A DNA stretch of 64,000 bases, from positions 248,001 to 312,000 of the forward strand of contig JANUWF010001273.1 of the NCBI GenBank assembly GCA_026120185.1, read 5' to 3'. Source of the stretch: Voacanga thouarsii (lineage: Eukaryota > Streptophyta > Magnoliopsida > Gentianales > Apocynaceae). Shown here piece by piece: positions 1 to 11,800 of this stretch. Position 1 is the stretch's first letter, and each line of letters opens with the position of its first letter. Position numbers and translations under genes: made by a program. A model generated the notes under the pieces. The model made no database searches and had not been told where the DNA came from. It worked only from the letters and a program-made list of their open reading frames with translations.

Positions 1-123
1 CTGATTAAATAATTCATCAACCATGGGCATTGGGTAGTTATTCTTTACCATTATTGCACTTAACCCTCGCTAATCTATACACATCCGTAGTGACTCGTTT
101 CTCTTTTTAACAAACAACACAGG
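1..123 (-). pseudogene. Element A: reverse transcriptase fragment (Ty3/gypsy), continues left of the window
   Basis: On the minus strand these bases read as the palm/finger part of a Ty3/gypsy reverse transcriptase: the motifs VLFVKK, then CID, then MPMVDELFNQ at the window edge are visible, with a stop directly after CID where the family has a tyrosine. The protein continues upstream at 15474, where TSPWG precedes the break, so this is one half of a single gene split by element B. The five bases ACAGG at 119-123 are the left target-site copy of B. The remaining reverse transcriptase, RNase H and integrase of A must lie left of base 1. Confidence 0.85.
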
Positions 124-1588
124 TGATGCATATTTATTTGGGTATAAAAATCATATAAAAATAAGCACATTCCCAATCAAGTTTAAATTAAAATGTTAAT
201 TCCAAATTATACATATAAGCAAGCGTACTCATAATTAACATAGCATAGGGTTCAAATGAGTGTCGATTCTCTAGGAACAAGTATGCATTAATCATTTTTC
301 TTTCATTGTTTAACCGACACCATAAAGTGAAAAGCAAAATAAAATAAAATAAAATAATATAATATATACATGTCAAGGATGGAGGATTATGTAACTCAAA
401 CCATTATTTTGACACACATGACCTTGAAGCACTTAATCATTATCATAACTAATTATTCTCTTGGCATCGTGAAGGATTAAGATAGATTCACGTCTTTTCC
501 AATCAATGAAATCGCCACCTTCTAGATAAATTAGCATCATATTCCTATCTCAACTAATCCATCCAAAAGATGCATTAAACGCAATCATTGATTAAATTTC
601 CATTCCTGGCAAACTTAAACATGAAATTAACCAATGAATCCATTCCTGGCAGACATCAATTAACCTTCAATTACCAGTTCTTAGCAATTAACCCCTTTTC
701 CAAGCAAGTTAATGGAAAGAAACAACCAACTAATCTCGTAGTACGCATAAGTAATTAAATACCAAGAATAACAATCAATTAATTAAAAATATCAAATAAC
801 TCTAAGAATTATGAATACCTAAAATAATATCAAATTACAATAAAACATTTAATATATCATTGTTCAAGAAAATAAAATAAAAGTAAAAGAAAGCACTTAT
901 AGACAAGCCTCATTCTTCTTCCTTTGTAGACCTTCTTGTACAACCCTCATTGATTTAGCAAAATTCCTACTTAATTTGAGTGATTTTCTGTTGTGATCTA
1001 TGAATTCTCCCATTTCTCTCGTGTTTTCCATCTATTTATAGGCTTAGGAAGTGCCTAAACTTGTTGGTGTAGGGTTTTTGGCCGATTAGAAGTAGGAAGA
1101 TACTAAAATTTTGCATATTACCAAAAATTGTGTGCAAAATACAAGGCACTGCCTTATCATCAGCGCATAGCCGGTGCCGCCTTGGCTACTGGTGCTAGCG
1201 CCAGTTGTGTTATGTTTTCTCAATTGTTTGTCGATTTTTTCTTCATTTCCGCGTAATGTTTTCTAGAGTGCAACCGGCGCCGCCTCCAACCTCACAATCG
1301 GCGCTGGTTCTGTTTTGTTTAGCTCTATTTCACTAATTTTTTATCACCTCGAAGTGTGTACCAACAGCACGTGACCTGCACCACTTCCTCTGGCCTATCC
1401 AGGGCCACTTTTGTTCTGTTTTGCGACGTTTTTGTCTTATTTTATCCCTAAAATCTAAAATATTGCACAAAATACATTTTCAAGGGTAAAATCTCAAATA
1501 TGAAGGAATATGACTTGTTATTGAACAAAATGTATCACAAAATAGCCTTAAATAACTAGGAAAAATATGACTAATTTAGACCCTATCA
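124..1588 (-). repeat. Element B 3' LTR
   Basis: About 1.47 kb, closely similar along its length to 13982-15473. In element orientation it starts TGATAGGGTC right after the purine tract and ends GCATCA. It is AT-rich with GC-rich islands around 1150-1210 and 1265-1315 containing CCGGTGCCGCC- and CCGGCGCCGCC-like repeats. No coding frame is credible here. Confidence 0.9.
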
Positions 1589-1602
1589 TATTCCCCCACA
1601 CA
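1589..1602 (-). other. Element B polypurine tract
   Basis: The minus strand reads TGTGTGGGGGAATA immediately before the LTR start TGATAGG. This is the expected plus-strand primer of an Athila element and fixes the LTR boundary at 1588. Confidence 0.8.
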
Positions 1603-3371
1603 TAGCTCTTTGCTTGTCCTCAAGCAAAGTATCAAAGACAAGTAGGAAAAACACAAGTTTTTACAAAATCACTCAATCAATTTCAAAATAGTATTCCCAT
1701 GCTAACCTTATTCAAGACAACAAAAGATAAGCGACTATATCCTTCATAACAAATGCAAGACTTGTGTAAATGAAGGTTGACTAGTAGAACCATCTTAATA
1801 CTTTAACATTATTCTCAAACCATTAGAAAGAATTTAGTTCAAGAAAAATATGCTTTCCATAAGCTTACTTTTCATACACTCTCTCCACTAATCCGATACA
1901 TATCATGATTCTACTTAGGTCAAGTAAGACTTTCAAGCTTATAATGTAAGGCTAAAGGGCTTGTAATGTAGCTTGTCAAATGAAGGATATAGGAGAATCA
2001 AATATAAAAAAGTTGAGAATTCGCAAAAAAAAAGGATAAACAAAATGTATCAAGGAATTGCAAACTACTCTTGCTCTTCTATTCCAAAATCAATCAAAAC
2101 CCATAACCTTTTATAGCAATTACAGTTCGGTTCAAACAAATCTTGCATTTTCATCAATCATTCTCACTCATCAATAATTTTTTCCACAAGACCATTCAAA
2201 ATTTCATCAATGGTATCAAGAACTTGATGTGAACTCATGCTTTTCAGAAATTCCTACAACTTAACCACCATTCTTCTTATGATCTTTCTTTTCTTCTCTT
2301 TCACTTTTTCTTTCTTTCTCTTCTTTTTTTTTTTTTTTCTCAAATGCTGCTGTTGTTTGTTTCTTAATTTTTCTCTTTCCATTTTTTCTTAGAAGCTTTT
2401 TGTTTTTAATCTTTCTCTTCTCTTTCTTTTTTTTCTTTCCTTTCCTAACTCAACACAACTATTGATGCATGACTGAAAGCAACAATTCATGATCTTTTCA
2501 CAAGTATTCTCCATCAACATTCTCCTACATGTACTTTTATCCATCAAGAGTAATCAAAGATCTGGAAGAATTATTCAAACTCTCAGAAGGAAGTAATGGA
2601 CAAAGTATGATAACGGGTTTTAAGAAAGAAATTCCAAATTTAGACTTAAAATTAGCACTACGGATAATGTCCAATAGGTAAGCTTGAAAAGCTCAAACTA
2701 TCAAAAGAAGGCCTATTACCATTATCCCTAAGTTAAATCATGAATGTCTTTCTTATTTCTCCTAAAGAGGCATTCAAGTAATTTCTAGAATGCTCAATGA
2801 ATTTTAGTGGAAAAACAGGGTTTAAGAACATTGTAAAGCATTTGATCAAGAACTACTTACTCTAAGTGCGTGCAAAAAGTCATGCATAAGCCACAATTGA
2901 TATAGCACATATGCTCTATGATCTACCACAAAGACATGCATTAAAATACCTCTTGAAATCACAAAGAAAATCAGAAAAATTTTTGAAAAAATTTCTCACA
3001 ATGAAGTATAAAAGAATGATGCATAGAAGAATTCTCAATCTAACCATTCCCCCATACTTAAATTGGACATTGTCCTCAATGGCCAAATAAATAGAACAAG
3101 GAAAAAATAATGCCATGGGACCAAAAATATAAAGGGGAAGAGATAAGAAAGACAATACTTCCATTACAGTGAAGTTCTTGTATACAAGAGAGTTGAATTC
3201 CTGGAGAATGAGGCATTATCGAAGTACCTAAAAAAAATAAACAAAAGAAACACACCAAAGCATAAAAACTAGAAAAAAGGAAAATAAAAAACAACAAAAA
3301 TAAAATGCACAAAAAGACGATGTCATGATAACAAAAAAGTTCTATGCTGCAGTGTCGAAGAGCACCTCCAC
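1603..3371 (-). other. Element B non-coding 3' region between integrase and LTR
   Basis: About 1.8 kb where autonomous Athila elements can carry an env-like gene. I see no frame worth calling. It contains a long pyrimidine-rich run (about 2275-2450 on the plus strand) and a second copy of the purine-tract motif at about 3047-3090: minus strand GTATGGGGGAATGG, preceded by TTGAGGACAATG, mirroring TTGAGGACAAGC next to the true tract at 1591-1630. Hydrophobic frames here derive from low-complexity T/C-rich sequence. Confidence 0.6.
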
Positions 3372-4345
3372 CTACTCGTTGTTGTGAAGACTTTCCCCTA
3401 CATAGCATTTCACATAATTGCCATTGACTTTGAAGGTACACCTTGTGTGGTGAGTGATTTCGAGGGTTCCAAAGGGAAATATTTGACTTACCGTGTATGG
3501 TCCTGACCATCGTAATTTCAACTTACCGGGAAAAAGTCGTAAGCGAGAATTGAATAACAATAGTTGCTCCCCTTTCTCAAATTTGTGCTGTCGAGTTATA
3601 TGCTTATCGTGCCATTTTTTTACTTTCTCCTTATACTGCATTGAAGTATCATAAGCATCCTTGCGCAACTTCTCCAAGGTTGTGAGTTGGAGCAACCTTG
3701 ACGTTCCTGTTGTCTCAAGATCAAGGTTAACAAGTTTTATCACCCAATAAGCTTTATGTTTAATCTCAATAGGTAGATGACATAATTTACCATAAACTAG
3801 CCAAAAGGGAGTTGTGCTAATTGGGGTCTTAAAAGCTGTCCGGTATGCCCAAAGAGTGTCATCCAATTTTAGACTCCAATCCTTCCTAGTATGGTTAATA
3901 GTTTTCTCCAAGATTCCTTTGATTTCCCTATTAACTACTTCAACCTGTCCATTTATTTGCAGGTGATAGGGGGTTGCAAACCTATAGCTCGTTTCTAGAT
4001 GTTTGAGAACCTTTTCGATTTGAGTATTACAAAAATGAGGCCGCTTATCACTCACCTTAGGGACACCAAAACGGGTGAAAAGTTTTTCAAAAATTTTACC
4101 ACAACTCTTGCATTATTAGTTGGTAAAGCTTGTTCTTCTACCCACTTAGAAACGTAGTCCACTACAACCAAAATATATTTATTTCCCCCAGAACTAGGAA
4201 ACGGGCCCATGCAGTCTATTCCCCAACAATCAAATACTTCACAAGGTTGAAAAATTTGTAACGGCATCTCATTAGACTTAGAAATGTTACATGTACGTTG
4301 GCACCGATCACAACTTTGAACAACCCTGCGGGCATCTTTGAACAA
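3372..4345 (-). pseudogene. Element B integrase (Athila), broken
   Basis: Two abutting minus-strand frames cover most of a Ty3/gypsy integrase. The upstream part (4052-4345) has the zinc-binding CxxC (SCDRCQRTC) and the start of the catalytic core ([10 protein letters not shown], then VVVDYVSKW). The downstream part (3372-4055) begins after the HFCN segment, has a core segment with NGQVEVVNREIKG (catalytic Glu) and a C-terminal region with GPYTV and FKVNGNYVK. A frameshift near 4055-4085 separates them. The histidine half of the zinc finger lies in decayed frames at 4346-4515. Function known for the family: insertion of element cDNA into the genome. Confidence 0.88.
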
Positions 4346-4699
4346 TGTGGGCCAATAGAATCTAGACTCCAGCTTCTTTTGTGCAGTGTTGTTGGCTTGG
4401 TAGTGGCCTCCAGCAAGTCCTTCATGACAAGGTCAAAGAATATCCTCTCATTTCTTAGAGTCCACACATCTTCTAATGATTTGGTCTGCACAACACTTAA
4501 ATAGATACGGGTCATCGCAAAAGTAATGTCTTACCTTAGAGAGGAATTTCTTCTTTTATTGTATTGTGAGAGCTTTTGGAATAATTCCTGCAACGAAGTA
4601 ATTAGCAAAATCTGCGAACTAAGGGGTGTTTGGAATCTCACCTTCTATGAGCAAGAGTTGTTCATCCAAAAAGGTGTCATTGATGTCCTCCTCTATCAA
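4346..4699 (-). pseudogene. Element B RNase H-integrase linker, frameshifted
   Basis: On the minus strand, fragments such as DPYLFK and QIIRRCV, split over frames, match the usual segment between RNase H and the integrase zinc finger of Athila polyproteins. Stops and shifts break it throughout. Confidence 0.6.
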
Positions 4700-5179
4700 T
4701 TATTCTAAATTAGGATTATCTAGTCTAGACAAGTGATCCGCAGCTAAGTTCTCTGCACCTTTTTTGTCCCTAATTTCCAAATTAAATTCTTGTAGTAATA
4801 ATACCCGTCTTATCAATCTTAGTTTGGAATCATGTTTGGTTAGTAGGTATTTTAGGGTAGAATGGTCTGTATAAACAATGACTTTAGATAAAATAAGATA
4901 AGCATGAAATTTATCAAAAGCAAACACTATAGCAAGTAGTTTTTTCTCTGTTGTTGTGTAATTTTCTTGTGCATCCATTAAAGTCTTGCTCGCATAGTAG
5001 ATGGGTTGGAAATGTTTATTCCGCCTTTGTCCAAGTACTACACCAACTGCAAAATCACTTGTATCACACTTTAGTTCAAAGGGAAGGGACCAATCAGGTG
5101 CAATCAAAATGGATGAATTGATCAATTTCTCCTTAGGCATGGTAAAAGCATTGAGACATTTTTCATCAAAATTAAACAC
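4700..5179 (-). pseudogene. Element B RNase H domain
   Basis: An open frame of 159 codons reads as the connection and RNase H domain of a Ty3/gypsy polyprotein: [14 protein letters not shown] (first catalytic Asp), YYASKTL, then [12 protein letters not shown] (catalytic Glu), [12 protein letters not shown] (Asp) and the terminal AADHLSRL. It is the best kept part of B, but it is cut from the reverse transcriptase frame at 5180-5186 and carries no start of its own. In the family this domain degrades the RNA strand during cDNA synthesis. Confidence 0.9.
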
Positions 5180-5185
5180 AACATC

Positions 5186-5427
5186 TTATTCATGTAAAGA
5201 GGTAAGTAGTTTGGAAATTTTTGAGAAGTCTATGATAAACCTCCTGTAAAAACCCGCATGACTAAAAAAGCTCCTTATAGCTTTCACAGAAGTAGGAAGT
5301 GGCAGCTTCTCAATCACTTTAATTTTTGCTTTATTAACTTCTATACCCTTCCTTGAAATTTTATGCCCCAACACAAAACCTTCTTGCACCATAAAGTGGC
5401 ATTTTTCCCAATTAAGCATGAGATTAG
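5186..5427 (-). pseudogene. Element B reverse transcriptase, C-terminal part
   Basis: The minus strand reads LMLNWEKCHFMVQEG, then LGHKIS, then KAIRSF and AGFYRRFI, the thumb end of an Athila reverse transcriptase. The frame is cut at 5427 by solo LTR S1. It resumes at 7257 with the upstream residues KVQARCEETN. ATTAG (5423-5427) and GTTAG (7252-7256) are the two target copies. Confidence 0.88.
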
Positions 5428-5770
5428 TGTTGAGTATCTCAGGCTCGTATCCTATATGGCACATCGGAAGAATAAAACAAGATATCATCCCAGGATCTGC
5501 ATATGTGTGGAAAATAAGATGTAAAGATAACAAAGGTAATAGCTTTTACCTTTCTTTAATCGTTTGAAGAACAAAAATTTTCTTCTTCAAGTTGAGGCGC
5601 GATCTAGCAATCCTCTTGATCAAACTCCACGAGAGTTGAACGTCCAACCACTATAATCACAGTGTGTGATTATCTCTAACAGTAATCCACACAGAGGATA
5701 CACTCAGCACTAAAATATTTCTATGCTAGCAGAAAAATAAGGCAGCTAGGGTTCTTCACGTTTGTAGCAA

Positions 5771-5820
<50 letters not shown>

Positions 5821-7251
5821 AGAAGAAGAAGAAGAAGAAGAAGAAGAAGAAGAAGAAGAAGAAGAAGAAGAAGAAGAAGAAGAAGAAGAAGAAGGTTGTC
5901 GTGTGTCTCTAGGGTTTTTCATTTTTCAAAAAACCTCAACTAGGGTTTCAAGTATGTCATACATATAAACCTAAAAACCATGCTAAAATTGAGAATTCTA
6001 ATGCTATTAGAATTTCCTAATTGTAATTGGAAACATCAAGTTCTCACAATTATAATTTGGACCATAAATTATAACTAATTATGATTTGTCCACAACTTTT
6101 CTTTATCTCAATTAACCCTAGTATGTTATCAAATAACATCTTGAGTATATAATCCTCTATTGTGTGCGACTTATTAGGTTTCCCAGTCAATTGGTAGTGA
6201 ATATAAAATAATTCAAACATCTTTGAGATTAATAATCCATAATTAATTAGAATTAATATTATTAATTATAATCAGAATTGGTTTATTAATTCATCAATTA
6301 ATAAACCCATATTCTCAGATCATGAGAAGTATCTAGCAACACATCATGACCATCCAAGAGTCCAGGAAGTTAAGTGGCTTGACATGAACCCTTCAATAAC
6401 AAACTACAGTGTAATTAACTCTTTTCACCATACTATATCTCATTCAGTTTGGAGTACGGAATTAGTGCCAACTCCATTCAGAATTAATTCTGGCCCAAAT
6501 ACATTAGTACTGTACCAGGAACCCACTACTCTAGATATGCATCAATTGCAACTATTTCCAATATACAATCGCATTGGCCAAGGAATTCTCGAGTAGTAAT
6601 TCCTACAAGTTGCCATGAGATATTCACCCATACTATTTGGAGTGGTGAATCTTTTATTGACCATCTCAACTACTTTCATTTACCTCACAATGTACGCAAT
6701 ATCCATTCCATAGGCAGCCCTCGATCGAGCTCCAGAGATTGGAATCAAAGTACAATGCTCAGCAAACAAAGTATCTTGGAGATCTCAAGTCTAAGTATAC
6801 TTGCACGTTTGCTATAGTAAGATTATATCACTCACACTAAATAGTTATCCATGTGATTATCTCATAGCTAGGTTATCTAATGAACTTGTTCCATTAACAA
6901 GCATCAATGTATTTACTTTGCGTATCTCAATACTCACGGATATGAGAATCACCACCTGATAAAATCAGGAAGTCTAACACATGTTAGTCTTAACACATTA
7001 ATAATGTCCCGCCTCATTAATACTACGACTAGGGACTATTTAACTACTAACACTATATAGTGTAGTAGGAATTTCATATCATGATCTCTATCATGATTTC
7101 CTTAACACAGTGTTGTACTAGGGACTTTATCGAATAGTTATATTACTTAAAAGTAAACAAAAGAAATTGTAAGATAAATAATGCCTTTTATTAAAATAAA
7201 ATGTGTCATATACAATGTACAAGTAATTACCTCTAGGGCACAACTCTAACA
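5428..7251 (-). mobile_element. S1: solo LTR of a Ty1/copia-type element
   Basis: This 1824-bp block starts TGTTGAG and ends CTAACA on the plus strand. It is flanked by a 5-bp duplication, ATTAG (5423-5427) and GTTAG (7252-7256), and interrupts B's reverse transcriptase precisely. It is homologous from end to end to S2 (18660-20395). No internal region accompanies it, so it is a solo LTR left by LTR-LTR recombination. In minus orientation it begins TGTTAGAGTTGTGCCC, a copia-like LTR start. It contains a large GA/GAA microsatellite. Confidence 0.88.
5774..5895. repeat. (GA)n followed by (GAA)n microsatellite
   Basis: About 44 bp of GA dinucleotides pass directly into about 78 bp of GAA trinucleotides inside S1. 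The same place in sister S2 (about 19005-19025) has only a short, imperfect GA run, so the expansion postdates the common source. Confidence 0.98.
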
Positions 7252-7256
7252 GTTAG

Positions 7257-7931
7257 TCTCTTCACATCTTGCTTGTACCTTTTCAAGATTAGATAAAGAC
7301 AAGTTAAATGTATCACCAAAAACTGAGAAATCATCTATAAGTACTTCCATGATGTCCCCCACGAGTCCTTTAAATATTGCTGTCATGCACCTTTATAATG
7401 TTTCGGGACCATTGGAAAGACCGAATAGCATTCGACGATATGCAAAAGTACCATATAGACATGTAAAAGTGGTTTTCCCTTGGTCCTTTGGAGCTATGGG
7501 GATTTGTAAGGTAGCCAGAGAATCCATCCAAGATACAATAATATTCATGTCTGGCTAACCTTTCCAACATTTGGTCAATAAAAAGGAGAGGAAAGTTATC
7601 TTTTCTAGTGGCTTTGTTTTACATCCTATAATCAATGCAAAACCTCCAACCCATGACCAATCTCATAGGGACTAACTCATTTTTATCATTGGGACTTACC
7701 GTTACTCCTTCCTTTTTTAGTACCACTTGTGTAGGACTCACCCAAATACTATCGAGATAGGGTAAATGATGCCTGAATCTATAAGATTAATCACCTCACC
7801 TTTTACAACTTCACTCATATGTGGGTTCAACCTACGTTGGGGTTGTACTACGGGCTTTACACCTTCTTCCATCAAAATCTTATGAGTGCAAAAGGATGGA
7901 CTAATTCCCTTTATATCAGTGATCTTCCATG
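7257..7931 (-). pseudogene. Element B reverse transcriptase, N-terminal part
   Basis: In shifting minus-strand frames one can read VTVSPN, then MGWRFCIDYR, then FPLLFIDQMLERLARHEYY and LDGFSGY. This order is the finger/palm start of Athila reverse transcriptase, and it matches the same segment of element F at 63690-63880. The region holds stops and indels and is followed by S1. Together with 5186-5427 it makes one gene. Confidence 0.85.
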
Positions 7932-8225
7932 CTATATAACTCCCTTATATTTCCCCAACATACTTACCGATTTAGTCTTTTGCTCTTTCGTGAGATCTTT
8001 CACAATTATCATAGGCAATTTATGTCTTTCAGCTAAGAACACATATTCCAAGTGCTCGGGTATGTCTTTTTGATCTAATTCTAGGGGCTCCTCTATGGAT
8101 GATTTTATTCTCCCCAAATTGCTTTTCTTAATTTTTTCATGACTCTTTATTCGCTCCTCATCAATAGAGTCCTCCAAATATACTACTAAAGTTTCCACCA
8201 ACTTCTCCTCCAATGATTTCTGCAT
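7932..8225 (-). pseudogene. Element B protease-to-reverse transcriptase linker
   Basis: A 97-codon minus frame contains LDQKDIPEHLEYVFL and KLPMIIVKDLT, the typical Athila segment between protease and reverse transcriptase. The corresponding part of F lies at 63230-63480. It has no independent function. Confidence 0.8.
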
Positions 8226-8291
8226 AAACTCCCAAATAGGTTTGTCAAGTGTATCAATTCTTAAACATGAATCTTCAGAAGATAAAGCGTG

Positions 8292-8546
8292 TTACATGCT
8301 TTTGTGGATTAGAATGACTACTTCCTCATCCCCAACCCTAAGTGTCAACCTCCCCCTATGAACATCAATTAACGCCTTTGCTGTAGCTAGGAAGGGTCTA
8401 CCTAAGATTAAAGGGACCTTGGAATCTTTATCCATGTCAAGAATAACAAAATTCATTGGAAATATGAATTTATCAACTTTTACCAGCACATCTTCAATTA
8501 TACACCTAGGATATTTGATAGATTTATCTACGAGTTGAATACTCAT
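8292..8546 (-). pseudogene. Element B aspartic protease, C-terminal part
   Basis: The minus frame reads SIQLVDKSIKYPR, then VKVDKFIFP, VPLILGRPFLATA and LIDVHRGRLTLRVGDEE, the C-terminal half of an Athila-type retropepsin. The segment with the catalytic Asp is decayed at 8547-8610. In the family the enzyme cleaves the Gag-Pol polyprotein inside the particle. Confidence 0.85.
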
Positions 8547-8881
8547 TCTAGTGGGTTAGGATTCTAGCACCTAAATCAGCTAATGCATTACAAAAATTAA
8601 GAGTGCCAATCAAACATGAGATAGAGAAACTCCCTGGATCAGTCTTTTTATGTGGCAAATTTTGTTTGTCTTGCAATATGGCTGAGCATTCTTCATTTTG
8701 TACCACTGTGGACAATTCTTCCAATTGTTTTTTTGCTTATGAGCATGCTTTTGAGAAATTTGGCATATTTGGGCATATGGATTAAAGCTTCTCTGAAGGG
8801 GAATGTTTATATGTAGTTGTTTGAATATCCCAAGGAATTTGTCAAACTGGGCATCTTTTCGGGCTTTGTGGAGAAGGGTTG
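8547..8881 (-). pseudogene. Element B gag C-terminus / protease start, frameshifted
   Basis: Minus-strand fragments KARKDAQFDKFLGIFK and QLHINIPL are the conserved Athila gag end upstream of protease; downstream the frame scrambles. Solo LTR S3 interrupts it at 8882; the sequence resumes at 13214. Confidence 0.78.
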
Positions 8882-11800
8882 TGTGAAACACCAGTCAAAA
8901 CCAACCTTAGAGTAAGGGGGTTGGGATGCATATCATATTTTATTACATGTTTAAATATATTTTTATATGATTTTATGTGCTTTAGATTTATGTTTTATTG
9001 TCTCGAAGGCTTTATTGTGAGTATTGAGTGAGAAGGGCAAAATGGTAATTTTTGCTTGAGGTGAAAATGGGGAGATAGCTTGAGGATTAAATAGGAAAAA
9101 TACTTTAGGGAGAAAAAAAAAAACAAGAGTTGTTGTGGTTTAGTGGTTAGAGTTTTGGAATTAATTCTCGAGGTCTTGAGTTCAAATTCCATCATTAGAG
9201 CTATACCATGATTAAATTTTATTTTTGCTTGGGAGTGATATTTTCGGCCTTAGGTGCTTTAGAATAGGGTAGAGGTGCTATCCTAAGGGAGGCATGATAG
9301 GAGTATCCTAATCCTACTCTTTTACCCTACACAAAATTCCTAAGGAGAATTCATTTCCTCTTGATCCTTAATATTTCATATTTCTCAATTCATTAGTTTG
9401 TTCAATTTGTTCAAGCCAGTTTTATTCTAGAAAAATTCCAGCAATGTGTTGTGGCTTTGGAGGTTAAAAATGTCTTAGTGAAAGACATCTTATGGACCGA
9501 AACCATGGACGAGGGGGAAGGATTCCAAGTGAATTAATTTCCCTAGTGAACTTTCTAAAACTTCAGTCTAGCTAGGTTCATTTTCTTTCATGTATTGAAC
9601 TGAAATTTTTCCAGCTTCTTGTGCCTTCAAGGTGTCAAAATTCTTAGCCATTATTCCCTCCCAAATGCTGCCAGAAAATGGCCATTTTTTATCAGCTTGA
9701 AACCTAAATTTTTCTGGCCATTTTCGGACTGCACAAAGGCTGTACAAAACCAGAAAAATTCCTGGGCAAATTCGCAACTTTGGAGATCCGAAACCAAGCT
9801 ATTTTCTGTAAGTTTTTGTTCAGCATCTTGGCCATGTTTTTCCTCCATAAAGAAGGCTGGAAACCAGACTTGAAAGACCTCTGAAATGGCCCTCAAATCC
9901 TCTACAAATAGGCTGGAAAATGGCAGCTAAAACTGCCCAGAAAAATTCCAGCCCTTGCGAAAATCCTGTGCAGAATTTTTTTCCAGCTTGTTTCCTAATT
10001 CAGCCCTAGCTGAAACTCCACCATTCTTCTACACAAACCACCCTTAAACAGACATGAACTAAACTCTATTGTCCTCCCCAATCTTCTGCACGAAAATCCA
10101 ATCATGGCTGCCCTAAAAGATTTCCAAAAAAAATTACTGCAATCATACCTTGATTGGATACCAAAATTCCAGCCAGCATAATTTAGCAACCTTCCATAAA
10201 ATATCCCTCAAACAACCAGACCTTCCTTCACCATTATACTCCTTATTTTCAGCCACACTTAGAATCCTTCAACCAGTTTTCATCCAACCAAAATACTGCA
10301 CAAGCAGTAGGCCATGGCAGCTTGCCAAAAGCTCTCCAATAATCAAAGATATTTTTGTTATATTTAGTTTCCAAATTTGCTTCCCAAAAATATTCTTTAA
10401 GGATTTCAACAACTAGCCTTTTCTTTTCCCTTCCAAACCAGAAAATCATCTGCCAAAACCCTACAAGCAGTCGGCCAACCCTAATCCCTTCAGAAATTCG
10501 GCCAGTCTTGAACAAAACCTCTCTACTCTTTTCAACCTTCAAGAACACATAGCACACCAAGAACACCTACTCCTTCCTTTCGCCTAATACCTCTCCAAAT
10601 TACTTCAAACTTCTTCTAAAAATTCTAGATTTCATCTATACACTATCGGGAGTCTATCCATACCAGTTTTAACATCACACTCCGAAATCCAACTTGCTCT
10701 TTTAGATAAAAAACCAGAAATTTTGTGAAGGCTCAAGAACACCTTCAAGGTAGGTTTGTTCAAACAACTTCATCTTTTCTAATATTTGATCTCTAATGAA
10801 TATACATATGAATAAGCATGCTAATGGACTCTCTCCTTCTCTTTTCTCTCTCCCTTTCTCTCTCTTGGCTGAACCACTCTTCCTCTTGGCCAAATGATTT
10901 CATCAACCATGGCCATGCTTTCTTCATCTTCCTTGGACGGATTTAGACATCTAGGAGTAGAGATTCATTCGAAACTCCTTCAAGGTATTCACCACTGAAG
11001 TAAGCCTTTTTAACCCTCCTTTTAAATTCTAGATTCATGTCTCTAGGATGATATTAATAGAAGATGGATTATGAATAGGGCTTGAGCATGTATTGTTGTG
11101 ATAAGTTGAGATTGAATCATTAATAAATGTGTGTTTATGATGGAGATGGGATCTATGCATGAGTTGATTATCTTGGTTGATTGTATAGTGTTTTTAGAGT
11201 TTAATGCATGCCTCCATGTCATTGGTAATATTTGTGATCAAGTATGCTAGAGATTATGTCACCTTTGGTGAATAGGATTTATATTCATGTTGGATTATTG
11301 AAGCCATGATTATATTTATGCTAGTAGAGGTTAGATCATGTCCTGATAAATTTAGATCTATGCTATTATGCATGATTTAGATGATTTTATGAATTGAAGG
11401 GATGCATATGTTCATGATTGTAGTAAGCAATAGAAATATGATCATGATCTAGTTGTTCCAATGCTAATTTTATTTCATCAATAAAATATTTAATATCATA
11501 ATTTTTCTAGTAAATTTGAAAAAACCCTAGGAAGGTAGATTTGGATTATTATATATATAATAAGGATATTTTAGTCAACTAAATAGTGGTTTTGAAAGAA
11601 ATAAAATATATAGGTATAATATGATCAAATAAAGCCTTTTAGGGAAATAATCATAATAAGTACAATATTTATTATTATTACAATTTAATTATTATCTTTT
11701 AATCAAAACCTATTAAAATTTATTTATTATTTTTCAAGTAAGACCCATTAAAATTTATTTTCAACTAATTTTAGTAATCAATTATTTTCTAACAACTAAA

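Noticed and set aside
3076..3510. 144-codon minus frame with long hydrophobic stretches downstream of B integrase, a possible env-like protein
   Set aside because: It overlaps the integrase C-terminus in another frame and the hydrophobic residues come from T-rich low-complexity DNA around the second purine tract. No signal peptide or glycoprotein layout is visible.
5001..5249. Plus-strand frames opposite B RNase H
   Set aside because: Antisense shadows of a clear RNase H domain.
9131..9195. Functional tRNA gene
   Set aside because: A and B boxes are spaced like a tRNA but no acceptor, anticodon or T stems pair, and the block repeats inside every LTR of the families.
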